Positions 19,854-33,200 of a DNA stretch of 64,000 nucleotides are shown here, piece by piece; positions within the stretch are counted from its first letter, which is position 1; each line of letters opens with the position of its first letter. Location of the stretch: positions 22,829-86,828 of the forward strand of contig JAJTWR010000068.1 of the NCBI GenBank assembly GCA_021613335.1, read 5' to 3'. The position numbers and the translations under genes are program-made. The DNA comes from Whitmania pigra (taxonomy: Eukaryota > Annelida > Clitellata > Hirudinida > Haemopidae). Under the pieces are notes generated by a model. That model was not told the DNA's origin and did not search any database. It saw only the letters and a list, made by a program, of their open reading frames with translations.

Positions 19854-21891
19854 GGTGACCCGTCATAACAGCCCTGCGACAAAATAGCCCCGACAGAAGA
19901 ACCCCGTCAATATACCCCGATGACAAAATAGCCCAGGACGGAAACACCCCGTCAAAAATAGCCCCGTCAAAATAGCCCGGCGACAAATTAGCCCATGACA
20001 AAATAGCTCAGGACAAAATATATTTTTTTATATATTTCATCAATATATCAGTATATATTTTTTTTAATTTTTACATTAACGATAACTGATTCCAAATTTA
20101 ATTCGAAGTTAGTGGTTTGAATGCTTTTACGACCGTTTAATTGTGTACAGGGAATTTCATCAAGTGGAAGATTAATCGTCTAAAATATTATTAGGATTAC
20201 GACTACTTCATTACTTTTCAAGTTGGTATTTAATATACAGTGTTGTAAAAATTACCTCATTTCGGTAATTAGTTACAAGTAAAAGTAATAGCTCAAAAAG
20301 CTACTTAAGTATAAGTAAGAGTATTGTCTCAAAAAGTTACTCAAGTAAAAGTGAAAAGTTACAGCTCCCAAAAGTTACTTTTAAGTAAAAATTACAAGTA
20401 ACTTTGATGCTGCCATTATTGTGATCATACATCATTCCGTATTATTTAAAAGGAATTGTTTCTATTATCGTTAAAACAATTAATGGTATTAGCTGCTAGT
20501 ATTAACAGCCATTAAGTAATAACATTTGAACTAACGCATTCTTTTGGTGTTTTTATTATTTATTACAATCACAAACATTTGTTAATTTTTTAACATAACT
20601 AAGTCCTCGAATAGTTTGTCACTCATTATGGTCCTTCGGCTGTTCATACCAGCATAGCTGAATAATCGTTCAACAGCTGCACTAGCGTTCAGGAGAGTTC
20701 AACTGGATAAATAATGTTCATGTCATCTGATCGGTCTTGAAGATACTGCATCAGAATATCACTTGACCTTGTGCAATTGAAGAAACTGTCTTCAAGACAG
20801 CATCAGATGAATGAGATGCTTTCAGCTCGTCCACCATTGCTACATTAGAAGATGGTATATCGGCTACCAGTTTCTCATGAAGCTTGACAACCGTTGGCAA
20901 CAGATATCCCATTTTCCTTAACTTCTGTTGGATGCTTGCGTTCCACGTGCTTCTTCAAGTTAGATGAAGAACCTTCATATGCTGAACATATAGTTTTTTC
21001 TGTTGGCAGAGTAGGCATGCATACTTATATGATTTTCCTTTGATCGAAATCTGAACATTTTGTTCAAATACGGTCACGCACTATCTTCACCCTTGTTCCT
21101 CTTATCTTCGTTAACGACACTCAAACTGGCTTCAAATGAATCCATACTACGATATATTAAATCTTATATTATTATATACATACAATATTATATATTAAAA
21201 AAGTTTCGGTATGACTAATCAACAATCTCCGATTTAACAAAAACGACCGGCGATAACCACAACAACAAATGAGCGATGATCGGAAAGAGGAAGGTTTTCG
21301 AACGAACCAAAGAATAACAATCTAGAATTTTAAAATAAAATAATCTAATTTAAAATTTTATTTATGTTACTTTGTAACGTCTTGTGCTAAAAAGGTAACG
21401 AATTAAAAGTATGACCGAAAATAGTAATTTGTTACAAGTAAAAGTAAAAAAAATTTTTTGTAATTGGTACAAGTAAAAATTACCAAAAAATGTAATTAAT
21501 TACAGTAACGAATTACATGTAATTCGATACTGCACAACACTGTTAATATAAATTATTGATGCAACATGTGAATCTGCACAAAGAGAATTTAAAAGACACT
21601 CATTAAGTCACGAAGGTTCCTTTGATCGTTTAATTTCTTTTGATCCCTCCCGGAGTTCCCGTTGCAATGTGTACAATGAAGAGTTTGATTTGGAATTGGA
21701 ATTTAATCTGTGTTATCGATTGAGGTACAACATATCCGAGCCACACGAAGGGAATCACCTTATCATCACGTCATGCGGACATGTAACAAATCTACAATTT
21801 TAGCGCTATTTTGACGGGGCTATTTTGTCCTGAGCTATTCTGACGGAGCTGTTTTGACGGGCCATTTTGTCCTGGGCTGTTATGAGGTGTC
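19854..21891. mobile_element. MULE-like element b
   Basis: The 9-bp duplication GGCTTTGAG is at 19845-19853 and 21892-21900. The ends are GGTGACCCGTCATAACAGCC and GACACCTCATAACAGCCC (inverse), followed by arrays of the ACAAAATAGCCC motif (19862-20010; inverted 21805-21890). Interior parts 20100-20230 and 21551-21740 match the interior of MULE a, but no transposase block is left. A hAT element occupies 20238-21542. Confidence 0.9.
20238..21542 (-). mobile_element. hAT element E inside MULE b
   Basis: The ends CAGTGTTGTAAAAATTACC and CACAACACTG are inverted, with 8-bp duplication TTAATATA at 20230-20237 and 21543-21550. Subterminal runs of AAGTAAAAGTTAC-like motifs are present at both ends. 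On the minus strand a BED finger (CLLCQQKK, then LKKHVERKHP after a shift; near 20900-21030) and the dimerisation block SAAVERLFSYAG (near 20620-20690) survive. The catalytic core is deleted. Confidence 0.88.
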
Positions 21892-22499
21892 GGCTTTGAG
21901 ATGAAATTGTGGGATCGTCAATAATCTTGTAAATTACTGACATGCAACAGAATGTATTTTAATTGAGAATTTACTGAGCAATCAAGGGGCCGAGGCGAGT
22001 TGAGAAAGCTGACCACTGGAGTGATGAGAGAATCCAGTGATTGCTGGGCTGTAGCAATGTGTGTGTTATGCGATGACCGAATGAACTACCGTATTTTCAC
22101 GAAATAAACACGCAGACGAATTTAACAAGCGGACGAATATAACACGCAATTTTTCCAATTTATGTAAAAAATCACTTATAAAACACACAAACGATTATAA
22201 CACGCATTTTTTTTTTGGCTAAAGAAATTTAACATTTAAATTAAAATTATATATTTTAAAATATTAAATTGAAGCAGTTTCTAATATATAAAACAATCAA
22301 TTTTAAAAGTTGTCAAAAAATCTTCAGTTGGCTGAGCGACGGGTGCTTGATAGATACAGTGATATATAGATAGAAGTGCTCTTGATTGAAATATCGTCAT
22401 CTTTAAGAAAGTGGCTGATAAACGTAACTCGTTGCCAACAAGCTTCAAGTCGTTTCTAGGGCAAAAGACAGAGGTAAAAGAGCAGCGGCTCGGGAGTTC

Positions 22500-23175
22500 A
22501 ACGTTAATGAGGTGTTAGTTTGCGAATGGAGAAAGAATGATGATGCTTGCTTGAGAAACTGAACCTGAGAAAACGTGCATGCCTTGTCCAAAATGCGAAA
22601 TGGCCAAAGTTAGAGTCTGATCTAAAGCTATGGGTCTTGGAACAAAGGAAGAGAGTTTTCGACATTCCCGCTAGGAGAACAGTGGAAGCATCTTGCGCCG
22701 GAACTCTGGCAATAACAACAAGTGGTCACGAACGAATATGTTTCGCAGTCATACTTGGATGCTCTGCTGCTGGCACCAAGTCAAAACCAATATTGATTTT
22801 CAAGAGACAATGCGAAAAATTTTCAGCATGAAGCTCTGGATTCAAAAATGGAGGGGATTCTCTTCAAAGAGCTCGCGGTTGATCATGGATGCAATGACTG
22901 CTCAACTTAAGCGGATGTCACATTGCAATCATCCCGGGTGGTCTATCATCCAAACTGCATCTACAAATCATTGAGAAATTGACAGATCTGAGAGGAAGGA
23001 ATGGATGCAGAATGGCACACACACTCACACACCGTCTGGACGAGACAGGAAGGCCTTGTATTCCGAGGTATGCACGTGGGTTGCACGAGTATGGGACAAA
23101 GTGTCGCAGGATTTGATTCTGAGGGGCTTTAGAAAGGCTAGAATTAAGTCTACAGGAAAAGTGTAAAGTGAACTA
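22500..23175 (+). pseudogene. pogo transposase fragment, left arm
   Basis: It reads the CENP-B-type DNA-binding part (NAKWPKLESDLKLWVLEQR) and the start of the DDE domain (TSGHERICFAVILGCSAAG, KPILIFKRQ). After a deletion it reads KVSQDLILRGFRKARIKS, the end of the domain. The middle of the catalytic domain is missing and there are shifts. Confidence 0.75.
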
Positions 23176-24449
23176 GCCTGCGATCCGGCATGAGCCGAAA
23201 ATGAATATGAAGACCCTACGACTTTTGACGGATTTGAAGGCTTAGCTGATGATGAGAAATAATTATTGGTCTTCTGGTTGATTTTTTGAATGTGCATTAC
23301 GTCTGTTAATAAATTGTTTAAAAACTTCAAAGAACTGGTTAACGATTCATGAGCTCGCTGCAATTGATCACGATTGGTCACGAGTAGCTTCGGTATTGCG
23401 TTCTCTCTCCAATTCTTCCTCGATTTTTATTTTAAGAGACATTTTAAAACATTTTGAGATCAATTCATGGAGTAGATGATGAAATTAAGCAGATGTACCA
23501 TGCTACGAGACACAGCTTCACTGGAAAGTATAGCATTGTTGAGGTCCAAGCAATTATAACATGAAACTTCATGAGATTTCAAGGTTAAAGTCTCCCTTTC
23601 AAGAACCATAAATGGATCATTGATCTGAGCATGGATTTTTAAATAAATTGAGATCAATTCATAAAGCAGATAGTGAAGTTGTGCAAATGTACCATGCTCT
23701 GGGACACAACTTCACTGTGAAGGCATGGAATTGTTGTGGTCCAAACAATGAATCAACTATAACATGAAAGTATAGCCAAAAGCTTCGTATAATTTTTTCC
23801 ATCCAAAAGGTTTCATGATATGCTCTTATGGCAATGTAAAAAATCAAGTGACCCATCACCAGCAAAATCCAGAGCAGTGGTGGTAATTCATCACAGTTAC
23901 CAATTTGAATCTTCATAATGAGCTCCAAGAGAATGGGCTAAGACTTTCATTTTGTTTTCCAATAAAGACTGATAACTGAGACTATTATCAAAATTGTATC
24001 TATTTTGTTCCATGCTTTTGAAAAGTGTTCAAAGAGTTTTTATAACAGGACCATTAAGAGGTTGAGGACATTTGCTACAATAAGTCCATGTATGTGATGT
24101 TTGACTACTAAAATGTTAAATAGCACCAACCAAATCTCTATCTGAAACCAGTGCTGAAGAAAGAGTCACACAAAGTGGAAACTCTAACATCAAATATAAT
24201 TATGAGTAACAAATAGTTGAATAATTATGACAAAAATAAATTAGTACAACACCCCACAAGTTTCTTATAGTTGCCATTAATTTCAGCTAATTTCAAGTTG
24301 ACGACCCAAATTCGAGAGCCATACAATGCAATGATTAACGTGACTGCTTTGCTTTAGAATATATTTTTAATTTTAAATAGCTTATAATTTGTTGAGCGTT
24401 AATGCATTGCATAAAGAACTAACGATATATGCTTACAGAAGCATGCGGC

Positions 24450-25160
24450 AAAGCAGTCGCATTACTCCTTTCCTGTAGACTTAATTCCAGCCTTTCTAAA
24501 GCCACAAGAATCAAATCAGGCAATACTTTGTCTCATGCTCGTGCATACCTAGGAATACAAGGCCTTCCTGTCTCGTCCAGACGGTGTGTGCCGTTCTGCG
24601 TCCATTCCTCCCTCTCAGATCTGTCAATTTATCAACGATTTGTAGTTGCAGTTTGGATGATTGCAATGTGACATCTGCTTAAGTTGAGCATCTTCTTAAC
24701 TGACTCCTCTTATGAGCAGTCATTGCCTCCATGATCAATCTTTGAAAAGAATCCGCCTGGTCTCGTTTGAGAACATTTCTGAATACAGAGCTTCATGCTG
24801 AAAATTTTTGGCATTGTCTCTTGAAAATCAACATTGGTTTTGACTTGGTGCCAGCCGTAGAGCATCCAAGTATGACTGTGAAACCTGTCCGTTCGTGACC
24901 ACTTGTTGTTATTACCACAGTTCTGGCGCCAGATGCTTCCACTGTTCTCGTGGCTGGAATGTCGAAAGTTATCTCTTCCTTTGTTCCAAGACCCTTAGCT
25001 TTTAGATCAGACTCTAACTTTGGCCATTTCGCATTTTGGCCACGGCATGCACGTTTTCTCAGGTTCAGTTTCTCAAGCAAGCATTCTTTCTTTCTCCATT
25101 CGCGAACCGACACTTTATTAACGTTGAACTCCCTAGCAGCTGCTCCGTTACCTTTGTCTT
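24450..25160 (-). pseudogene. pogo transposase fragment, right arm
   Basis: The mirror copy of the left-arm sequence, best in 24793-25113 (NAKWPKLESDLKAKGLG, TSGHERTGFTVILGCSTAG), continuing to 24450 with the domain's end. It differs from the left arm at many positions, so the arms have evolved apart. Confidence 0.75.
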
Positions 25161-25689
25161 TTGCTCTATAAACGATTTGAAGCTTATGACAACAGTGTAC
25201 GAATTACGTTTATCAGCCACTTTCTTAATGACGTCGATATTTTAATCTATTTATTTATTTATTTATTTGATTAAAGTCTGTTGCATAACTAGGATGATTT
25301 GGAGTGTATTTATTTCAATCAAAAGCACTTCTATCTACATATCACTGTATCTACCTAGCACCGGCCGCTTAGCCAGCGGAAGATTTTTTGACAACTTTTA
25401 TATTTGATTGTTTTATATATTAGAAACTGCTTAAATTTAATATTTTAATACATATAATTTTAATTTTAATTTCTTTAGCAAAAAAAATGCGTTTATTGGT
25501 GCGTGTTATAATCGCTCGCGTGTTTTATAAGTGATTTTTACATAAATTCGAAAAATTGCGTGTTATATTCGTCCGCGTGTTAAATTCGTTTGCGTGTTAA
25601 TTTCGTGAAAATAAGCTATTACCGAGTCACTTGTATGAAATAAAGCTAAATGTAATTTTTGGAGCATCATTTCCAAAGAATACGTAATG

Positions 25690-25990
25690 AATAATAAAGC
25701 GGATTTGTAGTTACTAGATACTCCGCCTTGGAGCTGCGACAGGGATCCTCAGAGGAGTTTCCCCCGTCTTCAAACGTTTCGGCCCTTTGAGTCTCCTTAC
25801 GTTTTCGGGGGGCGGGCTGCATCCGGTGATCAGCCGGATTTCCCTGTCGGTTTGGTCTTACTGGACCCAACTCTTACCGCCGGCTTTGAAAGGCACTCGA
25901 TGGCCTTGTTTTGCCGGTCACTGACGCCTGGACTGGAGCGACTGCGAAAGCTCTCAATGGCTCCTTCATGTCGCATGCTGAGTCTGTAGT
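25690..25990 (-). repeat. Dispersed GC-rich repeat, copy 1
   Basis: A GC-rich block in AT-rich surroundings, with the strings AAACTCCTCTGAGGATCCCT and CCGGCTGATCACCGG (minus strand). The same block recurs at 38317-38590 and 50590-50770, and a short piece at 55015-55050. No protein motif is visible. It could be a SINE or the 5' end of a LINE. Confidence 0.65.
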
Positions 25991-26775
25991 TAGGTTTCTT
26001 GTTTACATTGAATAGTTTCAAACAACAGTATTCCCAGCATTCATAGAGACATCTTGAGATATCTCGATAAACATCAAATTATTTAACATAAATTTGCAAA
26101 CATTTGTGACATTTAAAATTCATTTATTTATTGTTATTAATATTGTTTTTCAAATAACTTAATATTATTTTTAAAATACTACATTATCAATATATATTGG
26201 AAACACTTTTAATCAATTATAATCACTTTTAGGTGGAGCTAATTTTCTTTATGGGGTGGAGCAATTTCTCTTAATTTTCATCTCATTAAGGGTGTGTGCA
26301 GTTCGGACGGTTTTACCATTGTTCAGTATGTACATCTTTTATTAAACCTCAGTAACTCAAAGACAAACACTATCAGCATCAAAATTCATAACAGAACTCG
26401 AACAATGGACTATCATCTGATTTATTTATTTATTTATTTGATTATAGTCCTTTGCATAACTGAGATGACTCGGAATTCATTAATATATTTCTAGATGCAA
26501 AGATATAAATATTTCGAAATAAATAATTACAAAATATATATTTTTAAAATTACAAATAGTTTTTGTTTTTTATGTTTATTTTTGTGTTAAAATATTTAAA
26601 AAACAAAACAAAACATTTTGTAATAAAACAATTGAGATATTTCACGCTCACATCTCTAACTCTGCAACGAACGTTGTTTTGCTTATTTGTATTTTTCGTT
26701 TCTGTGATTAATGGTTTCAACTTAAATTATTCTTGTTTTCTAATCATTTTCGAATTTTATTTGCATATATGTGAT
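25991..26775. other. AT-rich stretch made of shared repeat pieces
   Basis: 26215-26330 is an inverse relative of 9129-9230. 26418-26470 (TTTATTTATTTGATTATAGT) recurs at 25246-25297 and, inverted, near 60300-60360. 26545-26660 recurs at 54128-54235. No gene is seen before the possible exon at 26776. Confidence 0.55.
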
Positions 26776-26965
26776 ATGGCTTTAGATGTCAGATTGTACG
26801 TTGTGTTAGTAATTTTATGCGATATATCTCTTCAAAGACAGTTTTATTACAAATTGGATGGCGAACAGAAGATGAATGAGAATGGGCTTTTTAGTAACCA
26901 AAACATTCGCAGAGTTGTAGTCAATCTAGATAGCTGGGTTATAATACGATCAATAGTAGCTCGAA
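26776..26965 (+). CDS. Possible upstream exon of the WSC/EGF gene
   Basis: An open frame from ATG 26776 with a hydrophobic start (LYVVLVILCDI) and RRVVVNLDSWVIIRSIV, which loosely recalls the core of discoidin-like lectin domains. A GTGAGC donor follows at 26966. The phase does not fit the next exon directly, so an exon may be missing or the boundary may be wrong. Treat as tentative. Confidence 0.3.
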
Positions 26966-27012
26966 GTGAGCTACGTTAAATTGTGATTGTACAGATTTAT
27001 TATTAACTTTAG

Positions 27013-27230
27013 ATCATTATACCATCATGTTAACAAACCTTTTCTCATAAAAGCGCTTGACACTTCTGAGAAAGCAAATGTTTATGTTCGTCATTATGAT
27101 GGCTCCATTGAACAGAAGCATGAATGCGAGCCTGAAGAGGATGATTTTTACTATAAGTGCGATACGTTGGGCAGGTATGCAGTTATCGAAAGTAATTCAA
27201 TTCTTGAAAAAGTGGAAGTAGGGACCAGGG
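27013..27230 (+). CDS. Exon: lectin-like segment
   Basis: It reads [10 protein letters not shown] and [16 protein letters not shown] ending in LEKVEVG, similar to the closing part of fucolectin/F5-8-type-C domains (cysteine, GRYV, EVEV). The donor GTTAGT at 27231 leaves phase 1. The acceptor could be 27012 or 26994, both phase 2. Confidence 0.5.
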
Positions 27231-30200
27231 GTTAGTAAATTCTGGAAATGCTTTGTTTGATAATTTCTTGCTTACTTGATTTGTTTAAATACATTACATT
27301 TTTGCTAGATGTCAAGGCACAACAATACATTGGGTGCTTTAAAAATCATAGCACAATCATACCGAAATTAACTCGTGCCGATACTTCAATGTGTTCCAGA
27401 TTATGTGAGACAATCTTTGCAATGAAATTGGTGGGCAGATACATTTAAGAGCATTACTGCTATTATTTACATTTTCATGGTTTTTTTTTATTTAATCAAA
27501 AGTAAATTCCAATTATTGGTTGAAATATTTAAATTCTTTACTGTGGATCTTACCCTTTATAATGTATATACCATAGAAAGGCAACTGCTTTTGTGTCCAG
27601 AGTCTGAAAGAATTGGTTCAGGTTCACTTGAGCCAGTGTACCCAATATTGTAATCAGTTTGAAGTCTGTGGAAAGGATGTCTATTTTGCCATTTATTGGA
27701 AAGGTGAATAACTTTCTCATATATGTTATTTTTACTTTCTTCTGGGTCAAATAATAACAATTAATTTGTAAGGCACTGTGTGCACAGCTTCATAGACACC
27801 TTGAGTTCTCACTAACCAATAATGTCCTGAAGATGTGGCGCTTGAAGACTTCCAGGGATGGATGGGCTCTAACAAAGGGAGGAAGTCCGTTTCAGACAGT
27901 AGGGTGGGCATATCAGAACTCTATTGATGAGTGATGACTTACATTTGGTTGATGAAGATGAATGCTGGAAGGTGAATGAAGACCAGGTTTATGGCAGCGA
28001 TGAATAAGGTAGAGGTAGGGGCAGACTTGGAACCAAGTACTTGAGTACAAGGACCCTATGTCTGATAAGGTGGGTTGTTACCAGAGTGTGATATGTGATG
28101 AGGGAGATTTTATATGTGATACGACTCTTTCAAGAAGAACAAGCTTGGCAAGTTTGTTTTGGACGTGTTTTAAGGAATGTGTTAAAGAGGCAGATGTACC
28201 ATAGAGAAGGGAATTGCAGTAATCTAGACCAGGGGTCTCAAACACGCGGCCCGCAAAGGCATTTCATGCGGCCCGCGACGAATACATATTAATAAAAATT
28301 TACATTACATTTTTCAATTGTTCTATTGTCGGTGTTTGAACTTTTGCAAAAGCGCCATCTTAACCAGGAGAAAATCTTACCTACTTATTTATTCGTAGTC
28401 CTTCGAGAGTCACGAGAAAGATTTCCAAGGTTACTCTCTGCTACTGCAAGGATTCTTGCAATGTTTGGCAGTACATATGCATGTGAACAATTTTTCTCAT
28501 CCATGAAAGTTAACAAGTCTGTACTGAGGTCACAGCTCACTAATGAACATTTGCAAGCAACACTGAGATTGGTTTCTTCTCACAAAATCAAGCTTAATAT
28601 TGATGCCCTTGTTGACGCAAAACGCTGCCAGGTCAGCAGTCAGTACAGAAAGTGACTGAAACCTAAGTTAACCAAATACAAATACGCCAAAAACGATACA
28701 TAAATTGACTACATTACATTTGTAATAAATGGATTTTAGAAAGTTTGTAAAGCGTTCTTATTACGTTGTCTTGTTTATTGACTTTTTATCATTTTAAACA
28801 AGTTCTGGCTATGCGGCCCTCGAGGAACTTTAGAAGTCATCACTTGGCCCGCGGAGCAATTTGAGTTTGAGACCCCTGATCTAGACCAATGATCCCCAAC
28901 CTTTTTATAGCCGCGGACGGTCAATGTTTGTTAATTTTACTGCGGCCCGCTGGAGGGGGGGGGGTTGATTGTTTATATTTTAGATCGTTTTGATTTAATA
29001 ACTTTAATTTAATTTTATTTACATACGCCTTCAAAATACATACAGTTACACAAAAAATTAATATAAAGTGATTTAAAATTTAACTCATTAGAATGCTAAA
29101 TCAATGAGAACCCTGAGATTGTTTCTTTGCAACGAGACAGTTCCATCTGGGGTAATCGGAGACAATGACACCCGAAGTGTGTTGCTTATGTCCAGTTTAT
29201 TCCATTGTTTTGTTTTGGTTGCTGTCACTGCAAAAAACCCCGCTTCACAAAGAAAACAGTTGTCATTTTCCCTTGAAGTTCATTGAGCAGGCTGAATATG
29301 TCACACAGGTAAGCTAGTTTTTGGAGACTGAGTGGAGGTCCCTCTCGAAGGTGTCAATGCTTTTGAGTCGGCGACGGTGAATGACATGGACCAAAGGTTG
29401 GGGTTTCTTCTTATGAGATATTGGATAATATGAGATGATGATCAGGGTACGTCACATCAATTATGTTTATGTTGGAGAGTAGGTTGTGGGATGATGGCGT
29501 GATGAGAAGATCGAGTATGTGGCCACGGGTATGGGTTGGGGCGGCGACATGCTGTGCAACTCCGTGAGACACTCGATCGATTCCTCCAGGAGGTGGTGAG
29601 TCCTTGTCCCTTTGCCAGGTGCATTGAAATCGCCGCAGATGACGAACGGGATGTTGTGTGATAAGATGAAGTTTATGAGTTCTTCCAATGCAGTTATGAA
29701 TGAAGGCATGACGGGTCCGGGCGAACGATAGATGGATGAGATGATGACTGATGATTCGCGGGTGTTGAATTTGAGGTTAAGAACTTCAAACTCAGCAAAC
29801 TCTATCCTGGTAGGTTTAAAGTCCTGGCGGAAGATGACTGCAATGCCGCCCCCTCTTTTGCCGGTGGAGGGGCCGCGATGTTGGTGTATTGTGGTGAAGC
29901 CGTCTGGGGCAAGGCTGTTTGTGATGCAGGTGGGAGCATCTGAAACTATCCAAGTCTCCATTAGAGCAAGGATGTCCAAGGCCCCATGGCATACAATATC
30001 TTGAATGAGAGTAGCCTTGTTTACGGCTGAGCTCACATTTAATAGGCCTAATTTCAGCGAGGCACGTCTCCTAGTGGCCTTCCTGCGACTGAGCTTGTTG
30101 TAAACTTGCAAGTGAGTCTGGCATGGATTCCAGATGTTGTGAGCAAATAATGTTTTCCTCAACTCTCTCGCAATTTTAAGGCCATCCTTTGGAGGGAGAA

Positions 30201-33200
30201 GCGAAACCAAGCCTTCGCTGGTGTACCGGATGGCGGCCATGTAGATGTAGTCAAAAATAACAAGGTGAACGATATCCCAGGAAAAACGCAAAGCGTTTAT
30301 TATCGCTGTTACTCGCACTATAGCACTACAAAAGCATTGAAAGAGCTAAGTAGGTCATTATCTAAAATTTCAATAAGAGTTAAGAATCCCAGAGAATTTT
30401 TCAAACATTCTTTAAACTTGTATTTGGCAAGTTATCAGGAAGTTATGGTTTCTTATTATAAATGCGCTAGTTACATATGAAATTCAAATGGTTAGTTTAT
30501 TTACATTTGATAAAAGGTAAAAAGAATATTGGATATTCCAATTCATCTTGGGATTGTATATATGAACTCAAAGACTGCCCACAATGTCCGAAAGGGAAAT
30601 TGGGTGTTGATTGCGAAATAAATGGTAATACCCTAAAGGTTTTTTTTATTTTAAAATATTATCTACTATTATTGTTGTTGTGACGTCATCTTGGGTATAG
30701 AAGGAACAGGCCTCGGGAGCGAAAGTTTGGTTCGAGTTCTACGAGAGTTTGTACGGATTTGGTACGGTGGTTGAACGATAGGGATTGCGAATTGGCGAGA
30801 TTACATGCGACTACGTACTTGGTAGCAATTAGCGATGTTTCGGTTCTCGTTTCTGTTCCAGAATATTTGACAGCCAATTGTTAAGTTTTTATTTGTTTAG
30901 ACGTCGAAAACAGTCATTATAATTCAACTTTATTCGCACGAATAAAAGTCGCCAGTAACTCAACGATAAACAATATAAAAACCACTAAAAGTGAATGCTC
31001 ATTCAATTACGGCGTCACAACAATTATGTTATTGAAATAACCTGGGGTCCGAGAACTAGTAAGTTTTAGAGTAAGTTTATTAAGCAAGTATTCAGTTAAC
31101 GGAACTGAATAATCGAAGGTAAGTGTGTCAAGGAATTGAGGTACTTAGAATATGCAAATGTTTATTTGGGCTTCTAAGTTGTTTGGATTCTCGCTGAGTG
31201 TCAGGTGATTAGCGAGAATGCTTTCTACAGCATTAATTGAGATACCTCGCCCGAAAAAGATACCATTAGTAATTAAATAGAGATTTAATTATTTTAGCAA
31301 TATAACCTTAATTAATTTCTAAAAACTAAGTTTACAACATGATTGTTATGTATCTAATCCGGTGATTCAAGATTTTAAATTAGCAATCCAACACAGTTAT
31401 TGCAACGACAGCCAGTCAAAACAACAGAGGTGCGCCGTAAAGATTATTGTTTATTGTCCTGAAGCATTGCAATGAAATAACCTGGGATCCGCGAACTAGT
31501 AAATTTTAGAGGAAGTTTATTAAGCAAATACGCGAGTTAACGGAACTGAATAATCGAAGGTAAGTTTTTAAGGAATTGAGGTACTTAGAAGATGCAAAAG
31601 GATATTTGGGCTTCTAAGTTGTTTGGATTCTCGCTGAATGTCAGGTGATTAGCGAGAATGCTTTCTATAACAATAATAGCGATACCACGTGTGCGAAAAA
31701 GATACCAAATATAACTAAATACGAATTTAATTACACTAGCAATATAAACTTCATTAATTTCAAAAACAAAGTTTACAACAGTAATTATTACCCCTATTTC
31801 AATTACCATTAATGGTAATATCAGTGACACCAACGTCTGCCACGAAGGTGAAAATTCGGGAGCCATTTTTCTTTAACGTTTTGAACGATTTAAAGCTGCC
31901 CCCGCCTAGCTCCTGAAATGTGGTTCTATAATGAAATAACCTGGGGTCCGGGAACTAGTAAGTTTTAGAGTAAGTTTATTAAGCAAGTATTCAGTTAACT
32001 GAACTGAATAATCGAAGATAAGAGTTTAGGGAATTCAGGTACTTAGAAGATGCAAATGGATATTTGCTTCTAAGTTGTTTGGATTCTCGCTGAATGTCAG
32101 GTGAATATCGAGAATGCTTTTCTGTAGAAATATTAGATACCACGTGCCCGACAAAGATACCAAATATAATGAATTATAAGTTTAATTATTTTAGCAATAT
32201 AGACTTAATTAATTTCTAAGTTTATAACATTACACCCTCCTTAAATCTGTTCGTCCCGAACAGACTGCTCCCCGTGGTACTTCGTCAGTCTATTGCTGTG
32301 TACTACTTTCATTTTTGATTTTGGCGTCTTTTGTATGCGGTATACTACATCGTTTATTCTCTTTATAATTCGGTATGGTCCTTCCCAATCCTTCTGGAGT
32401 TTTGGTGACCTTCCCTTCTTCCGCTGAGGATTATAGAGCCAGACTTGCTCACCCTCTTTAAAACATAAGGCATTTGCTTGCCTGTCGTATCTTGCTTTGG
32501 CTTGATTGCTATCAACAGCAATATTTTTACGAGCGGTACTATGTATATCAGCCATCTTCTTTTGTAGATTGGTAGCATAATCAGAGGCTAATTCTTTAGG
32601 TTCTTCCGGTTTTCCAAACAGTATATCGGCCGGAAGACGAATCTCTCTCCCAAATGTCATCCTTGCGGGGGTGATTCCCGTTGTTTTGTGAACCGCTGCT
32701 CGGTAAGCCATTAGGAAGAGTGGCAAGTATCTGTCCCAATCGTCCTGCTGCTCGCTCACCATTTTAGTTAAATGTTCCTCCATGGTTCTATTGAATCTTT
32801 CTACCATTCCGTCAGATTGGGGGTGCAGTGCAGTTGTTCTTGTTTTATGAATTCCTAGGCTGCGGCACAATTCCTGAAATATTTTAGATTCAAAATTCCT
32901 TCCTTGATCAGAGTGTAATTCCAACGGTACCCCGAATCTACTAATCCAATTGTTGATCAATGCATCGGCAACAGTTTCCGCCTCCTGATTTGGCAAAGCG
33001 AATGCTTCAGTCCATTTAGTGAAATAATCTCCTATTACCAGTATATATCGATTCCCATACTTTGATATGGGGAATGGTCCAGCAACATCTAAGGCTATTC
33101 GTTCAAAAGGTACCCCCACGTTGTATGACTGCCTTAGTCCTTTCGTCTTCTTTTTAGGTCCTTTACTGGCTGCACAAATATTACAGTTTCTGCACCACTC

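Larger units (their letters stand above)
22094..25611. mobile_element. Palindromic pogo/Tigger-like element
   Basis: Inverted arms of roughly 1.1 kb (22094 to ~23190 and ~24440 to 25611) face each other around a ~1.25-kb spacer. The outer ends share TTTTCACGAAAT and are flanked by TA (22092-22093, 25612-25613). Each arm reads inward through pogo transposase sequence. The spacer has two diverged ~190-bp direct repeats (about 23452-23640 and 23641-23830). The inner termini of the two copies are not visible. Confidence 0.75.
27775..30290 (-). mobile_element. Deleted APE-type LINE interrupted by two hATs
   Basis: The minus strand carries an APE endonuclease at the 5' side (29467-30240) and the end of an RT ORF (LDYC...[10 protein letters not shown], ~27780-28221) at the 3' side. 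The RT core is missing. hAT F sits exactly in the codons for LDYC, and a hAT G fragment follows. All of this lies in one intron of the host gene. Confidence 0.75.

Noticed and set aside
26966..26994. A 29-nt intron joining the possible exon at 26776 to the next exon
   Set aside because: Far too short for a spliceosomal intron, and the phases (1 and 2) do not match.
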